A stretch of DNA of 64,000 nt from Lates calcarifer (lineage: Eukaryota; Chordata; Actinopteri; Centropomidae). Shown piece after piece: positions 32,481 to 44,800 of the stretch. Where the stretch lies: contig NC_066848.1 of the NCBI RefSeq assembly GCF_001640805.2, forward strand, positions 10,888,396 through 10,952,395. Direction: 5' to 3'. The position numbers and the translations under genes are program-made. Each line of letters opens with the position of its first letter. Positions within the stretch are counted from its first letter, which is position 1. The notes under the pieces are model-generated. The model was not told the origin of the DNA and searched no databases. It worked only from the letters and a program-made list of their open reading frames with translations.

Positions 32481-34280
32481 TAGCCCTCTCATGTAAATAA
32501 CTTAATGCCTTCCAGCTTCATTTTGATGACGCCATACGCAAACAAATTATTGACCTGTGGTCTGTCCAGTAACAAACAAGAATAGTTGTCCTGCCCTTCT
32601 GTTTGTGTTTGTGTAATGTGTTGAGACTTTTTCCCCCCAGAAAAAGACAGATCGTTTGGCTGCCAGTGAATGAGAAATGACTGTATTGTCATGACTATAA
32701 ACCTGAAAAAAAAATGGGCTCATGAGGCTTTGTTTTTACAACACTGCCACAGTCTTATCTGAAACACAGGTGTCTTGTAGCAGACAGTGCATCAGTCTCA
32801 GCATACCGCTTTTAATGATCCCAAAGAAACTCTGAAGTCGGCTTTAATGGGAAGAAGTGTGATAACACCCATGTGTTATCTGACACTTAGACTGAGCTTC
32901 ATTTTACCCTCCATCACTCTATCACTCAAGCTGTCATTTACAGATGGTTCCTGTTTAATGGGAACAATTACTGAGGCTGTAGTCAAGTGATGAGAAACAG
33001 GTGATTTTGTAAAGAAGAACTATTGGCATTAGTATTACTCCTTCTCCATCCTCAGGTTTTTTTTTTAAAGTCTTGCACATTAAAATGGCAGAGACACTGA
33101 GGTTTGAGGACAGAACGGTGTGGCTGATTGGCTGAAATAACTCTTCACACACAAAACCACAGCAACAAGGCCCTTGTTCCTCTGTTTTGCATTTTGTTTG
33201 CCACTTCAACAGCTTCATATCACGCACCAATCTTCATCACTCCAACAGCCATCAGCGCCCCGAGAGTCTTATTCTCGCTCCTGCTCTCAGTCTGAATTAA
33301 CACCAAGGCCTTTCTCTAACTGCCCTGGGATGTTCAGCGGCGCACAATCAAATTGAACGGTGACAATCACTAATGGATGATTCGCTGGCAGCCAGACACT
33401 GTAATGTAGCACTCAATGAAAGGAAACATGCTCATCAATTTCACACTGTGGCTAACACAATATTGCTGTGGGTTATTGTTGAGGGACATTTTTCATTCAA
33501 GGTGCTACCCAGACTGGGAAAATCTTCCTTGATTGTGTGTGCGTGTGCGCATGTGTGTCGATTTCCTGGAGAGGAGATAATTAATTTGTAGCACAGTGGG
33601 AGAGCCAAGGAACTAGCCCATTAGAATCACTCCAGGCTACTTGGTGCTTTTTGCTGTCCTCCTGCTCAGCCCCATTGTATCATGCAAATGGCTGCACTGA
33701 AACTTTGGGCATGCTAAACAACACTTGTTAGAGACAAAGCAGAAAAAGCAGGAAATTTGACAAAGTGAGAGTGCTCGTCGATCAAAACTCCCAATTTGTG
33801 ACAGACTCACAGTGAGCTGAGGTGGAGCACATACAGTAGTTTTGCCCCTACATGGATTGTAACAGATCAAAGACAGCAAAAACAAGCTATTTCTGCTTTT
33901 AAAAATGAGTTTAACAACCAGCCACACTGCATTAATGTTGTGTTTCTGCTTTATTCCGCAACCATGGTTACTTCTGCAAGATCAAATGGAAAAAACACAG
34001 TAACAACCCACTGAATAATCACGTCACTTGTAATGAATGAGTTGCCTAGCCTTTTGAGAAACAGAAAATACTGCAGTTCACATTTCACATTTCATTTTCT
34101 CCTAATTAAGACATATTTTAAGTACCTTGAAAGAGGAAAAAAACATCATGCAAATATGTTCACAATTGTATTCACAGGTTGATTAGTGGGACAACAGAAA
34201 ATTTGGTTAAATAAATACCAAGCACAAAATAAAACTCTTCTGATGATCGGTGTAGAGAGAGAGAGAGAGTTCGTCTGATG
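32480..34280. other. intergenic sequence between the two receptor genes
   Basis: No gene or clear repeat. A GT-rich microsatellite lies at about 33535-33560 and a GA run at about 34255-34270. The 33.0-33.6 kb stretch is less AT-rich and could be conserved non-coding DNA, which cannot be judged without alignment. Confidence 0.45.
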
Positions 34281-34288
34281 AGTACAAG

Positions 34289-35794
34289 TTTATTTATGCT
34301 TCAGGCTCAATCGGAGGATTGGAGGGAAGAAGTATGGAGAAGCCTCTAGTCAATTTGTCTTACTGACATATGATGCTGACAACACTTAAAAAGAAAAGTT
34401 TGATGAAGAAGAACTTCAGTACTTATCCCAAAGAGACAGCAGCTGACCAAAGCTCTGTGCGTAGGCTGAGCCTTGTTGACAGGAGATACGTCTTCTCTAT
34501 CTGCGTGTCCCTCGCAGCGAAGGAGATGAACAAATCTGCAGCCTTTTGTCCGCTGAGTCCTTGGGGGCAAACCTAGAACAGACTGCAGGCTCCTCTTGCT
34601 TCACTGTAAACTGAGGAAATGCCATGTGGAGATGCTGGTATTATCATGGTCGATATAAACAGTCAAGAATAAATAAAAGGTATAGGAGTAGTTTCAGCGT
34701 TGTACTTTACCTTTAAGATGGCACCACAACCTTCACAGTGAAATCAGTTCAAAGAAAAACAACAAAAACATAATTAATTGAAAATGTTTTGTAACTGTGT
34801 CAAGGAGTCTTTTACATGTGCAGTTGTAAATCTAGCAGCAAATAAATCTTGAACTAATAATTAATTAGTTAAAACACAAATGTGGCACTTTTTACTGCAA
34901 TAAATATGAAGCTCAAGTATAAATGTCATTGCATTGTTTAACAGTCAAATTGACTGTAAAACAATAACAATCTATATGCATGATTTAAATGAGAAGATTT
35001 GTGTATAATCTGTTTTAAAGTAGGGTTTAACATTTATGATGCTAGCAGTCATTCCAGTGTCTCTAAAATGACTTATTTAAGCCTCCTTAACAAGAGGGAT
35101 TGCTCAGTTTCTCATCTACTGTATATACCTGTCTGGTATATCCACTTTAATCTTCTGTTCTTATTTGTTTTGACACATATAACATTTTGAGTGGCAAAGA
35201 GACAGACTTGATGGAATACACTGATCTGGAACTAGAAGCCCTCCTTCATCTCCTGGATATTGCAAGCTTTCATTTGATGAGAATCTGGTGATAAGATTTA
35301 CTGATTGTACAGAGCTTAATGAATCTGCTTCCCTCACTGTCTTACGCAGATAAGCTATTTCCACATAGTTAAACAAAGTAAACTTCACAAACACAAGCCC
35401 AAAGAACAGAAATAGAAGCATATTTTGAGATATTATAACACATCACTTCTGTTCCGCTGTTTGATATTTTCATATTTGAGCAGACGCAGCTGTAACCAGC
35501 TGAGACAAATAACTTTTACTTCTTCCATTATGGATGTACATTATTTACATAAAAAGATCAATGTCCTTGCAAAAATACAAGTATTTTCAGTCAAAAAGTG
35601 TTCCTTTTTCAAGACGCAAGTATAAATCTGTACAGTCTCCTCAGAGGGATTAGGCAGCACAGTGTGAACTGGTCCATCCATGCATGGGTAGCAAAACACT
35701 CGAGACCATTCATTGTGACCGTGGTTTCATAGCTTGCTGGAAGTAACTGCCAAAGAAGATGTATTGCTTTTGAGTCGGTCATAGACTCTCAACA
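34289..35794 (-). other. sorcs1: probable sorcs1 3' UTR
   Basis: Gene-free sequence follows the stop at 35795-35797 on the - strand. The first well-placed AATAAA on that strand is at 34294-34289, giving a UTR of about 1.5 kb. The end is an inference. Confidence 0.4.
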
Positions 35795-35853
35795 TTAAAA
35801 CACATGGGGCGCTTCATCAGAGAGCTTGATGTCTGTGTGAGATGGCAGGTAGC
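35795..35853 (-). CDS. sorcs1: sorcs1 terminal coding exon
   Basis: A long pyrimidine tract ending TTGCCAG precedes the exon. It completes the Gly codon opened at 37774 and encodes YLPSHTDIKLSDEAPHVF, then TAA. SorCS1 is known to use alternative cytoplasmic tails; this is the only one I could assemble. Confidence 0.82.
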
Positions 35854-38800
35854 CTGGCAAGGGAGGAAAGAAAGGAAAAAGACAGAGGAGGAATTTTATG
35901 TAGCTATTTGCATGCGGCTGTATTTTTGCAGGCAAACACATTTATCTTGGATGGGTCGATTGTTTAGCTATGGGTAGAGGTAAATCAACTGGAACCTCAT
36001 AGATATTTCTTGATGAAAATGCTTTCACCACTCTGCTACTTTCCTGAAGCACTAATTATTTTATTGGGTCAAATAATTCACCTAGACATTTCATCACTTT
36101 AGCGTGCACTTGATTGTGCCTCACTCACTTTTGAATACTAATACCTCGCTGTGTCAAACTCAGGTTGGCAAATATGTCAATATATGGCATGTAATAAAAA
36201 CTGTATCTTATCTTGGCAACTCATATGATAACACAGGGGGAGGAAGAGTTGCATCAGCACTTATCAATAACAGAATATCAGATATCACTTCCTGTCAGCT
36301 TCAACTTATGGCCACTGTTCCTCTATGCAGGTGCAGTATTTAATGCACTGTCAGAGCTTTTGCCACAACTTTCACTGCTGTACTAAAGGGTCAGTTCACA
36401 CAAATGTGGTATCTGACTATGCAGATAGTTTTATTTTTCTGCACAGCCACAACTCAAGCACAAAGGAGACTGACCCAAATGTTGTTTGTGGTGCAAGAAC
36501 TAGATCTAAAAAAATCAACAGCAACATGTCTTTCCAGTAACAATGTTCTGGTTAAGGTACAGTCACATTTGCCTTCTGTTCAATCAAACTGCTCCTCACT
36601 CAGCCCCAAAAAGGATGTGAATGTCACCATTCTGGTATGGTAATGAATGCATATGAGCAGAGAGATCATCAGCTGTAAGTGGTTTATAATAGTGATGCTG
36701 CAGTTTGTAGTCTGGTAGTGTAGTACTGTGCTATACAAGTTCATGGCACATTGCTAGTTTTTATTTCCTTGTAACACACACTGTAATATAGTCTGTGCAC
36801 GTGTTAATCTGAATTCATTTTAATTAGGTGTGCCTAATAAACTGGCAACTGAGGGTATGTTTATGTGCAAAACTTTGAGCGAATTGTACAATAGGTATCA
36901 GGAGAAAGTTATCCTGATCTCCTCTGCCTCCACCCAGTAGCGAGTTAACTTAAATGTTTGCAATGTGAATAGCCATCTGAGTCTACTCTCTCTCTCACAC
37001 ACACACAGCATCACTGTTTCTGCAAATTTGCAAGGAAAAGTTCAACAAAGGTAAACTCTGACCCAAGAGTCTGCTGGAGCTGGCCTGGAATTTGCAGAGA
37101 AACAGGAGAAGCATGAATTTTTTAAGCAAACTAACTTCAATTTAAGTGAATGGAGGCTGGAGTAAAAATTCACCCAACCATACTTTTGCAGTTTTACTCC
37201 TCACAGGTGTCACTATGTACAGTTTGAGGAACTACTTTCTACTTAAGGAATAGTTCCAGTAAAAACCATTCACATTGTATTCTGTGGATTACTCAGAGTA
37301 ATAGGGAAACGGTTCTGGGAAAGACATGTTGATATTGAATTTTCTAAATGTGATTTTTTTTTTCCAACAGCTAATGAGATTCCATCTGGCTCCATTGTGT
37401 TGGTGTAGCAGCAGACATCACAGAGACTGATATCTCAAAACTAGCAAACAAAACCACTACTACTAGATACCACTAAATGTAATTTAAAAAAAGATTTTTT
37501 GTCATTTGAGCTGAATTGACCCTTTAAGTGATTCTGCAGTTTTTACGACCAACATTTTGGTCACTTTGGAAGCTGGCCTCATTTGTTGCTATGAAAACTG
37601 ATACATTCAATGCAAGTAGTGTTTACCAGCCTCTTTTAAAAGTCAATCCAACAATACATTAACAACAGACTTTCACTGTCCAGCATAAGAGTCTGAAAAT
37701 AACCTGAATAAACCCTGTGCATTGTGCAGTAGCTTTAAGGAAGAAATGGACACATTATTCGACACACTAATACCTCTACTTTTCGAGTCCAACTGTACAT
37801 CCACATGATCCAGTGAGGTCAGTTTGTCCCCCTCAGGGTTTGGGACTGCTATGGAGGTCACCGTCGGGATGACCTCTTGTTCTTTGTCAGGCTGCTCGGC
37901 TGTGTATGTGTTGATGCCTGGGATCTTCCTGTAGGTTGTGCAGAGTGGGGGGTAGGGTAGGGTTGGGAGAAGATTTAAGAAGAAAAAAAGGGCAAGTTAA
38001 TGGAAACCTGGCATCAGGTCTGTTTCACTAATGCTTTCACTAAGCATAATGTGTCACACACTATTTTTAACTGTTAAGGATGGGAGAGGATTGCTTGAAA
38101 GCTCGAAAGTAGGGCATTTTGCATTCCACTGGGCATTGCTCTCTCACTTTCATATTGTTCACCTCAGTTTTCAATCAATTTTTCATCCCCTCAGATACAC
38201 CCCCAATTCTGCTTAAAACTAACATCTTGCATTTCTAATTTCAGATTCTCCCCTTGTGATTTTGTGCTGCAGCTGGTGCTTTGACATTTGAGGCAGATTT
38301 AGAAACTCAAAGTTGATTTCTTAATGTAGTAATTATGATCCTAAAAGTTAAAGTTTTAAGTAACGTTTTACTTTATAATGAGAAAAATTCTGCAAACTAC
38401 TGAGGAAATGAACCATTCTCCTGTGATTGGCATGGGATTACTGGCAGCAGAGGATGCTATTTACTGTATGTCCCTCACTGTATAATATATGTTGTCTCAG
38501 GACTTATCTCCTCAACCTTTCCTGCCATTTTGCAGAGTATGCCTCACCTTGAATGGCTGTGTTTAGCATTTCCAAAAGGTCAACCCTCACATTGTCAGAT
38601 AGATGAATATTGATAACTGCAGGACTCTGACACCCATTCAGCACTTTGGGAGAATTGATTAGACTGTCATTCCCTGTAATATTCTGCAGATTGAGACAGA
38701 GGGGAATTGTCTTATTCCTCAAGCTATTATTGTGCTGCGGGTGTCCATAACTCAGAGATATATGGAGTCTGAATACTTCTGGAAAGTTTCAGGAGTTCAG

Positions 38801-41800
38801 CAGTGAGGTGCTTGCTTGTAGGTAATGGGGCCGACTCTAAATATGCCCATTATGCAAACACACACAAATAAAACAACAATAATATCTATCTTATTGCAGA
38901 TATGTGCAATGATGTGGGGCTGAAAGTCTGAGGATTCATTTTCACATATTCTATCTATGTGAAGATATCCAGTACTCCCCTTGACAGCGCTCTATATATG
39001 ATTACAATTCATTGTATCCAGTATACTGTACCTTTTAAATTTATATATTACAAAGATGGCCAAGCCCATCAGTACGACTGAAACGAGCATGATGACTGCA
39101 GTGCCGCTGTGGCCGCTATCACTGCTGTCCACAAGAGGAGCTTTGAAGGAGAAAGAATGAAAGAGAAAATTAGTGCACATACAGGCTGAATGAGAACAAA
39201 AGCAGCATTTGATGTTATATGAATACAAAGTAGATAGTATTCCTACAACTAAACAGTGGAGAATCACTACTGTATTGTTTTGCTGACAATATTTGCTTAT
39301 GTCCAATCAACACTATATTTTTCTTCATGGTTTAGTTTATTTTATCAAGATAATCCACTCACCCCCACTCATCAATACTGCTCTCTAGGGAGTCTGGGTA
39401 CATGTATTAAAACGTGGATAAAGACTAGTTTGTTTGCTTGTTAACCCACTATTCCTTCTTATCTCCAAACTGGGAAAATTGCACAAAGTGTGGCCTCCAG
39501 TAAGAGACAACCACCTCAAATGCACCTCTCTGCCCAAAAGTGGAATGAACTGCCGTGTATCCAGGTAGGTTTGCGACAGATGCAGCAGACTCACCCGGAG
39601 ACAGCCGCGTGGCGTACACGTTCACCTGCACCCCCGGTTTGAGTGTGAACTGGATGAGGTCTTGGTTCAGAGCACTTAGCAGAACCTGAGAAAGCTATGA
39701 GGAGGAGTGACAGAGCAGAGAAGGCACCGTTAGCAGCGGCTGCACAGCAATATTCCACAGTCATCAATATTTCAGCCGCAGTCATTTCATCCAACTGCCT
39801 GAATTATGAATCAGAATTTTTGCTCCCTTCTAAAGAGGAGCAAATGTTGATGTGACACACGGAAAGCCAAACCTACCGCACCGAAACCCAGCAGGCTTTT
39901 AATAGCAGTGGAAACCCTATCAGGTAAAGGGCAGACTGCTTATGGTGTGGCAGTGACATTTAAAAAAAATTAATCTTTTGCTATTTCTATCACACCAGGG
40001 AATTTCTTTGGTATACCTATTTTCAAGACAACGTGATTAACCAATGTAAAAGTTCAATGAGGCAGAGCTATTGGAAATCAAAGTATGTCCTAATATCATA
40101 AAATGGCTGTTTTAATTTTTCTCCCCGAAGTACTTCAGGTTCCCCTGCTTTTCACACCTAGATGAAGCAGTCATTTAACAAGAGACCAAAATGCCTTCCC
40201 AGAGCCCATTTGAGTCCTTAGCCATGCCTCACTAATTCCATCTAGCTCTTTCTAAAATCTTTCCACTGGTTAAAATTAGAATGCTCTACACAGTATGAAT
40301 AATTACTTTTTGTTCTAGTGGCATATCAGGGTCAGTAAATCTATTACACATTTTAATAAGCTGCTCCACACATACACTCACCACACATGCATGTGCGTAT
40401 GTGTGGGCGCACGCTCACTCGGTGCATCCACATTGCAAGTCAGTCACAGGAGATGAGAACAGTGAACTGAAGATTTATTACCCTATTGTCTGTGAGGTTC
40501 TGCCAGGTAATCAGACAGGCTTTAGATAAATACATCTCTTTAATTCCCAATCCAGGCCGCCTGCCCCAGTTTGTCTTCTTTCTCAATGGTGCCAATTACA
40601 TGATGCATCAATGTAATTAAATACCTATTAACTTAGTTCAAGACTGACTGTGAGCTGGCAAAATTATGTTTACTTGTGATACATTGAGGTCCTATCCATT
40701 ATGAGGAATAAATGAGCTTGTCTAGCCGGTGCTGTAAAAACAACCCTGTTTAATTGTTTTGTTTACATATTGAACAGCTTTTTATAACATGATAAGAGAT
40801 CAATTTTGAAGATCCAGGAATCTTACTTTAGTCTAAGAGAATGACAACCATGAAGCATGGTGGCTTGATTATGGTGTTATTATTATCTGAAGGTTTATGC
40901 AAGTACCTGAACTCCTGAAAGGTGCCATGTACTGAAATGCTGTGAGTTTCAGTGCTCTGACAGATGCAGTTTCAGAGCTTTTACATGGGAAGACATTGCC
41001 CTCTAGTGTTGACATTATGCATTACTCTTTCAGAGGGATTAAAATACAAGGTGCATGCGAGGGAACATTAAATCATTTAGCACTTAAGCAATAAAGACAC
41101 AATATCTTATTTCAGAAAGACTGAGCTTCTGTGAAGAATTGGTTCAATCTGGGGAAATAAAAATGTGTTTTTTTCTTCTTTTTTTTTTGTTTGGAGGCAA
41201 AGAAAATGATCCTAAATTAACAATTGAAGTTTGTATTGCCTGATTAAACCATTAGAAAATCATGAATATAGTAGAATTAATAAGCAGTTCTTTGATTGAA
41301 TAACTCTACAGGGAATCAGAGAGGTTTACTCTAGAATCTGGAGACTAAATGAGAGGGAATTGTTGCAGAGCTATATAAGATGAGATCCTATGTGTCTGCA
41401 TGATAATAACAGTGGAGCTATAACATATTTCTCTTGTTCTCTGTATGTTCGCTTAATGGACCACACCAAGGTTTTTGCATCTTTTACCCCAATTACTACA
41501 AAAATGTACAGTCTTCATTATTGCTGACCTTTTCCAACCTACCATGCAGCCAGCAGGGTCCATCCATTTCACTGTGGTATGAAAATACATTTGCAGAGAC
41601 TTTAAACTTGGCTGACTTCAGTAATCCATCACAGTGAGCATCATGTCTGCATTTATTTTTGTCAAAGTTAACCTTATTGTTGCATGGCAATGGAGTGCAG
41701 ACTTTCCAAATCAAGCTGCACTTAAAACTGTGTTACCATGCAACGATAATGTAACTTTGACAAAAATAAATGCTGACATGATCCTCATTGTGATGTATTG

Positions 41801-44800
41801 CCTCACCTAAACAAGCTTAAGACTCTACAAGTTGATTTTCATACCAGAATGAAATGAAATGAATGGAAACCAGTGGCTGCATGAAAGGTAAGAAAAAAGG
41901 GAAATATATGTTAAATGTAAAACATTTAAATGTGAACCGTGATGATGCAAATTTCATTTGACATTCAGCCTCCTGTATGAGAGATTTTTAAATCTCAAAA
42001 AAAGAGACAATAAATGAGGTAGAAAATATATAAACCAGAAACAGTGGTAACTAACTCCTGAAGTAGTCAGCGATAAAAGAGAGAGATATCTGTGCAAGTA
42101 CCTGTATCTGCTCACTGCATTTTGATCACAGTGCATACATACTTTGTGCTGTTCACAAACAGCGCAGTTAACTTTTCTTTGAAACATCTCTTGAATACAC
42201 GTAACCTTGGAAAAAAAAATCAAGAGATATCTAGTAAAGAAACTAAGTGAGCCAAAGATAGTGAACCCAGTCTGGTAATATATTTGCTAAAGCACAAAAG
42301 ATTACAGACAACAAACATTTAATATCACATTATACAACACTGACCAACAACTCCACTGTCTCTGTCAATTGGAAATTGGAGAAATAATCAGAGATAACTG
42401 AGCATGATTGCACTAACATAGGCCAGAAAGCCAGACAGTAACTACTAAAATCAAAATTTATACAAGGATGTGGAGGCAGTGTGGATTTGTTCAAGAGATT
42501 TCTAAAGAGATGAAAATATCTGGAACAGAAGTTCATCACTCTCTTGTTACATTATACCAGGGTGAAGACCTGCATATACTCAAAGGCACAGGATGAATAT
42601 CCTTTAGTACTGCTAACAAGAAAGCTATCAAGCAACTGGTTTCAAACCATCCAACAAAGGACGACTGGACTGCAACTGTCAATGAAAAAAACTGTTAAGT
42701 GAAACTGACCTTCATCTTAATAAGCAACCTATTACATATGCCATTGAAAAACGTTCTTTCTGTAGTGTGTCGTCTGCATAAACACACTCATTTAGCTTGA
42801 AAATATGGCTAAAAGAAATAATAATAAGGCTGCAAAACAAGATGCAACCTTCTGATGAGAGACATGTTCAAACATAAAATATGTCCCTTTTTTATCACAT
42901 CAATAGAATTTAAAGTGATAACTCAGCAGCATTGTGTGACACTCTAAAGTAAAAGAACATGTTCTCCAGGGATGTTCTCTCAAGAGACAGTCTCTTGCCA
43001 TCCTCGGTTTACTTTTGTGAGGTTTTAATTATCATAGAAAACAACATTGTAGAGAGCATCTGCCAGGGGCCATTAAAATGATTTGACGAGACAGTACCTG
43101 ATCCAGGTGCACCCACTTTTCATCCGTGGCCCCGTCTCTTGACCTCTTCTCAGGCACAATGAAAATCTCTGCTGTGGTTGGTAAACCTGGAAGCACTGTG
43201 ACCAGGAGCTGATCCTCACCGATTCCTGTGACCTTTCATAACAACAGCAACAACAAAACCTCATTAAAAAGGCTTTTAATTGACACAATTTAGGGTGGTA
43301 TTCAATGCTTCGGCTCTGAAATATGATTCTCGGGGGTTGCCTGTGTTAATGAGTAAATACTGTCGGCTTTCTGCTTCATATATCATTTGCCTAAGTACCA
43401 GTCACTGTCAAGATATAATGCACGGATCAGCTGAAACATGCAAGCTCAATTTGACAGTCTTTGGTAAAGGCCAGGGCTTTTAGTGCATTTATGCCGTAAC
43501 CAGAGGTCTGCTGTCAGTTTCCTGGTGTAAACCATGGTAATATCTGACAAGACAGAAGGTCAAAGTGAATGTTTCATACTGAGGGCTACTGTAGGATATA
43601 TATAGAGCTCAGTATCCAGGTCTTTTACATAACCTGCTGCTTTTTTGACATCTCTGCAGTGTCTGAGAGGGAAAACCAGGCGTACTTAACCACAGTTGGG
43701 CTCACTTAACTTGAGATTTTGGTGTTCTCTCGAGGCAATGGCATTCATTTCTTTAGAGAGCAAATGGCAACTGTCATAGCAGGGCTTTTACTGCCCTTTA
43801 GTGTTTTGACAGGTTCAGCTGAAAGCCTGTACTGGTAATAATGATTTTGGGTGATGCGGTATGTCAGCGTGTAGAGGTTAACAACTAATTACACAGCGAG
43901 TGAGGTTAAAGACACTGCATGTAGTGGAGTGCAACACTTGACACAAGACCACACGCATACATTACAAATGCAGCATAACCAAGAATGGAAATGTTATTAG
44001 CTCGCCACTCAGAAACTTGATTTCTTCTCTCCAGGCTGGCACAAAGCTGCTAATTGGCAGAATCTGAATGAGGTCCTCTGGAGTTTGGTTAATTTCTGAT
44101 TATATTACGGTCTTTATAAAACCAGCTCGCAGCTTGAAAACTGACCTGAACCATGGAGCTCTTCACCACTCTGCTGATGTCCTCTCTCCACTCTGACACC
44201 CCGGGGTTCAGCTCATCCAAATTAGAAGAAAAGGCCAACACATGTGACCGGAAATAATCTGAAATAGTCAGAAATTAAATTCAGCTAATGTTCTACTTTC
44301 TAACTTAATTATGTAGGATACCTCTTCACAATAATCCACTTTAGTTATCAAATAATCCCCAACTTTTATTATGGAGGTCGCCTACACAAAGTCAATTCTG
44401 TATCTTAATTGTGCAAGTAGAATAACAATTAAAAAGAAAGAAAGAAAATGTTTACATACATTCAATGAATATGATTTTATGCATAAATGCAGATGTTCAG
44501 TTAATAGCTGTGTGTGATATTACAAACTACAGTCAATGCACAAACAGATGAAAAAAAGAAAAAGGCCTCATAGTTGAGCTTAAATGTTCATTCTTGACCA
44601 TGTAAGTATCAACTTAACAAAACATTTTTATTACAAGGTCCACTTACTTGAGCTTTCAGACACATCTCATGGCCTTGCAATTGAGAGTGGTGGTTACATT
44701 CTCACCCCCAAATACAACCTATCATCACATAAATATGGAATAAAGCTAAATAAGGAACTAAATCTCCAAAACAACTGAGCAAACTGCAACCACAGATGAA

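Noticed and set aside
36104..36643. Three overlapping + ORFs in the last sorcs1 intron as alternative tail or antisense gene
   Set aside because: No splice context, and no similarity to SorCS tails or any domain I know.
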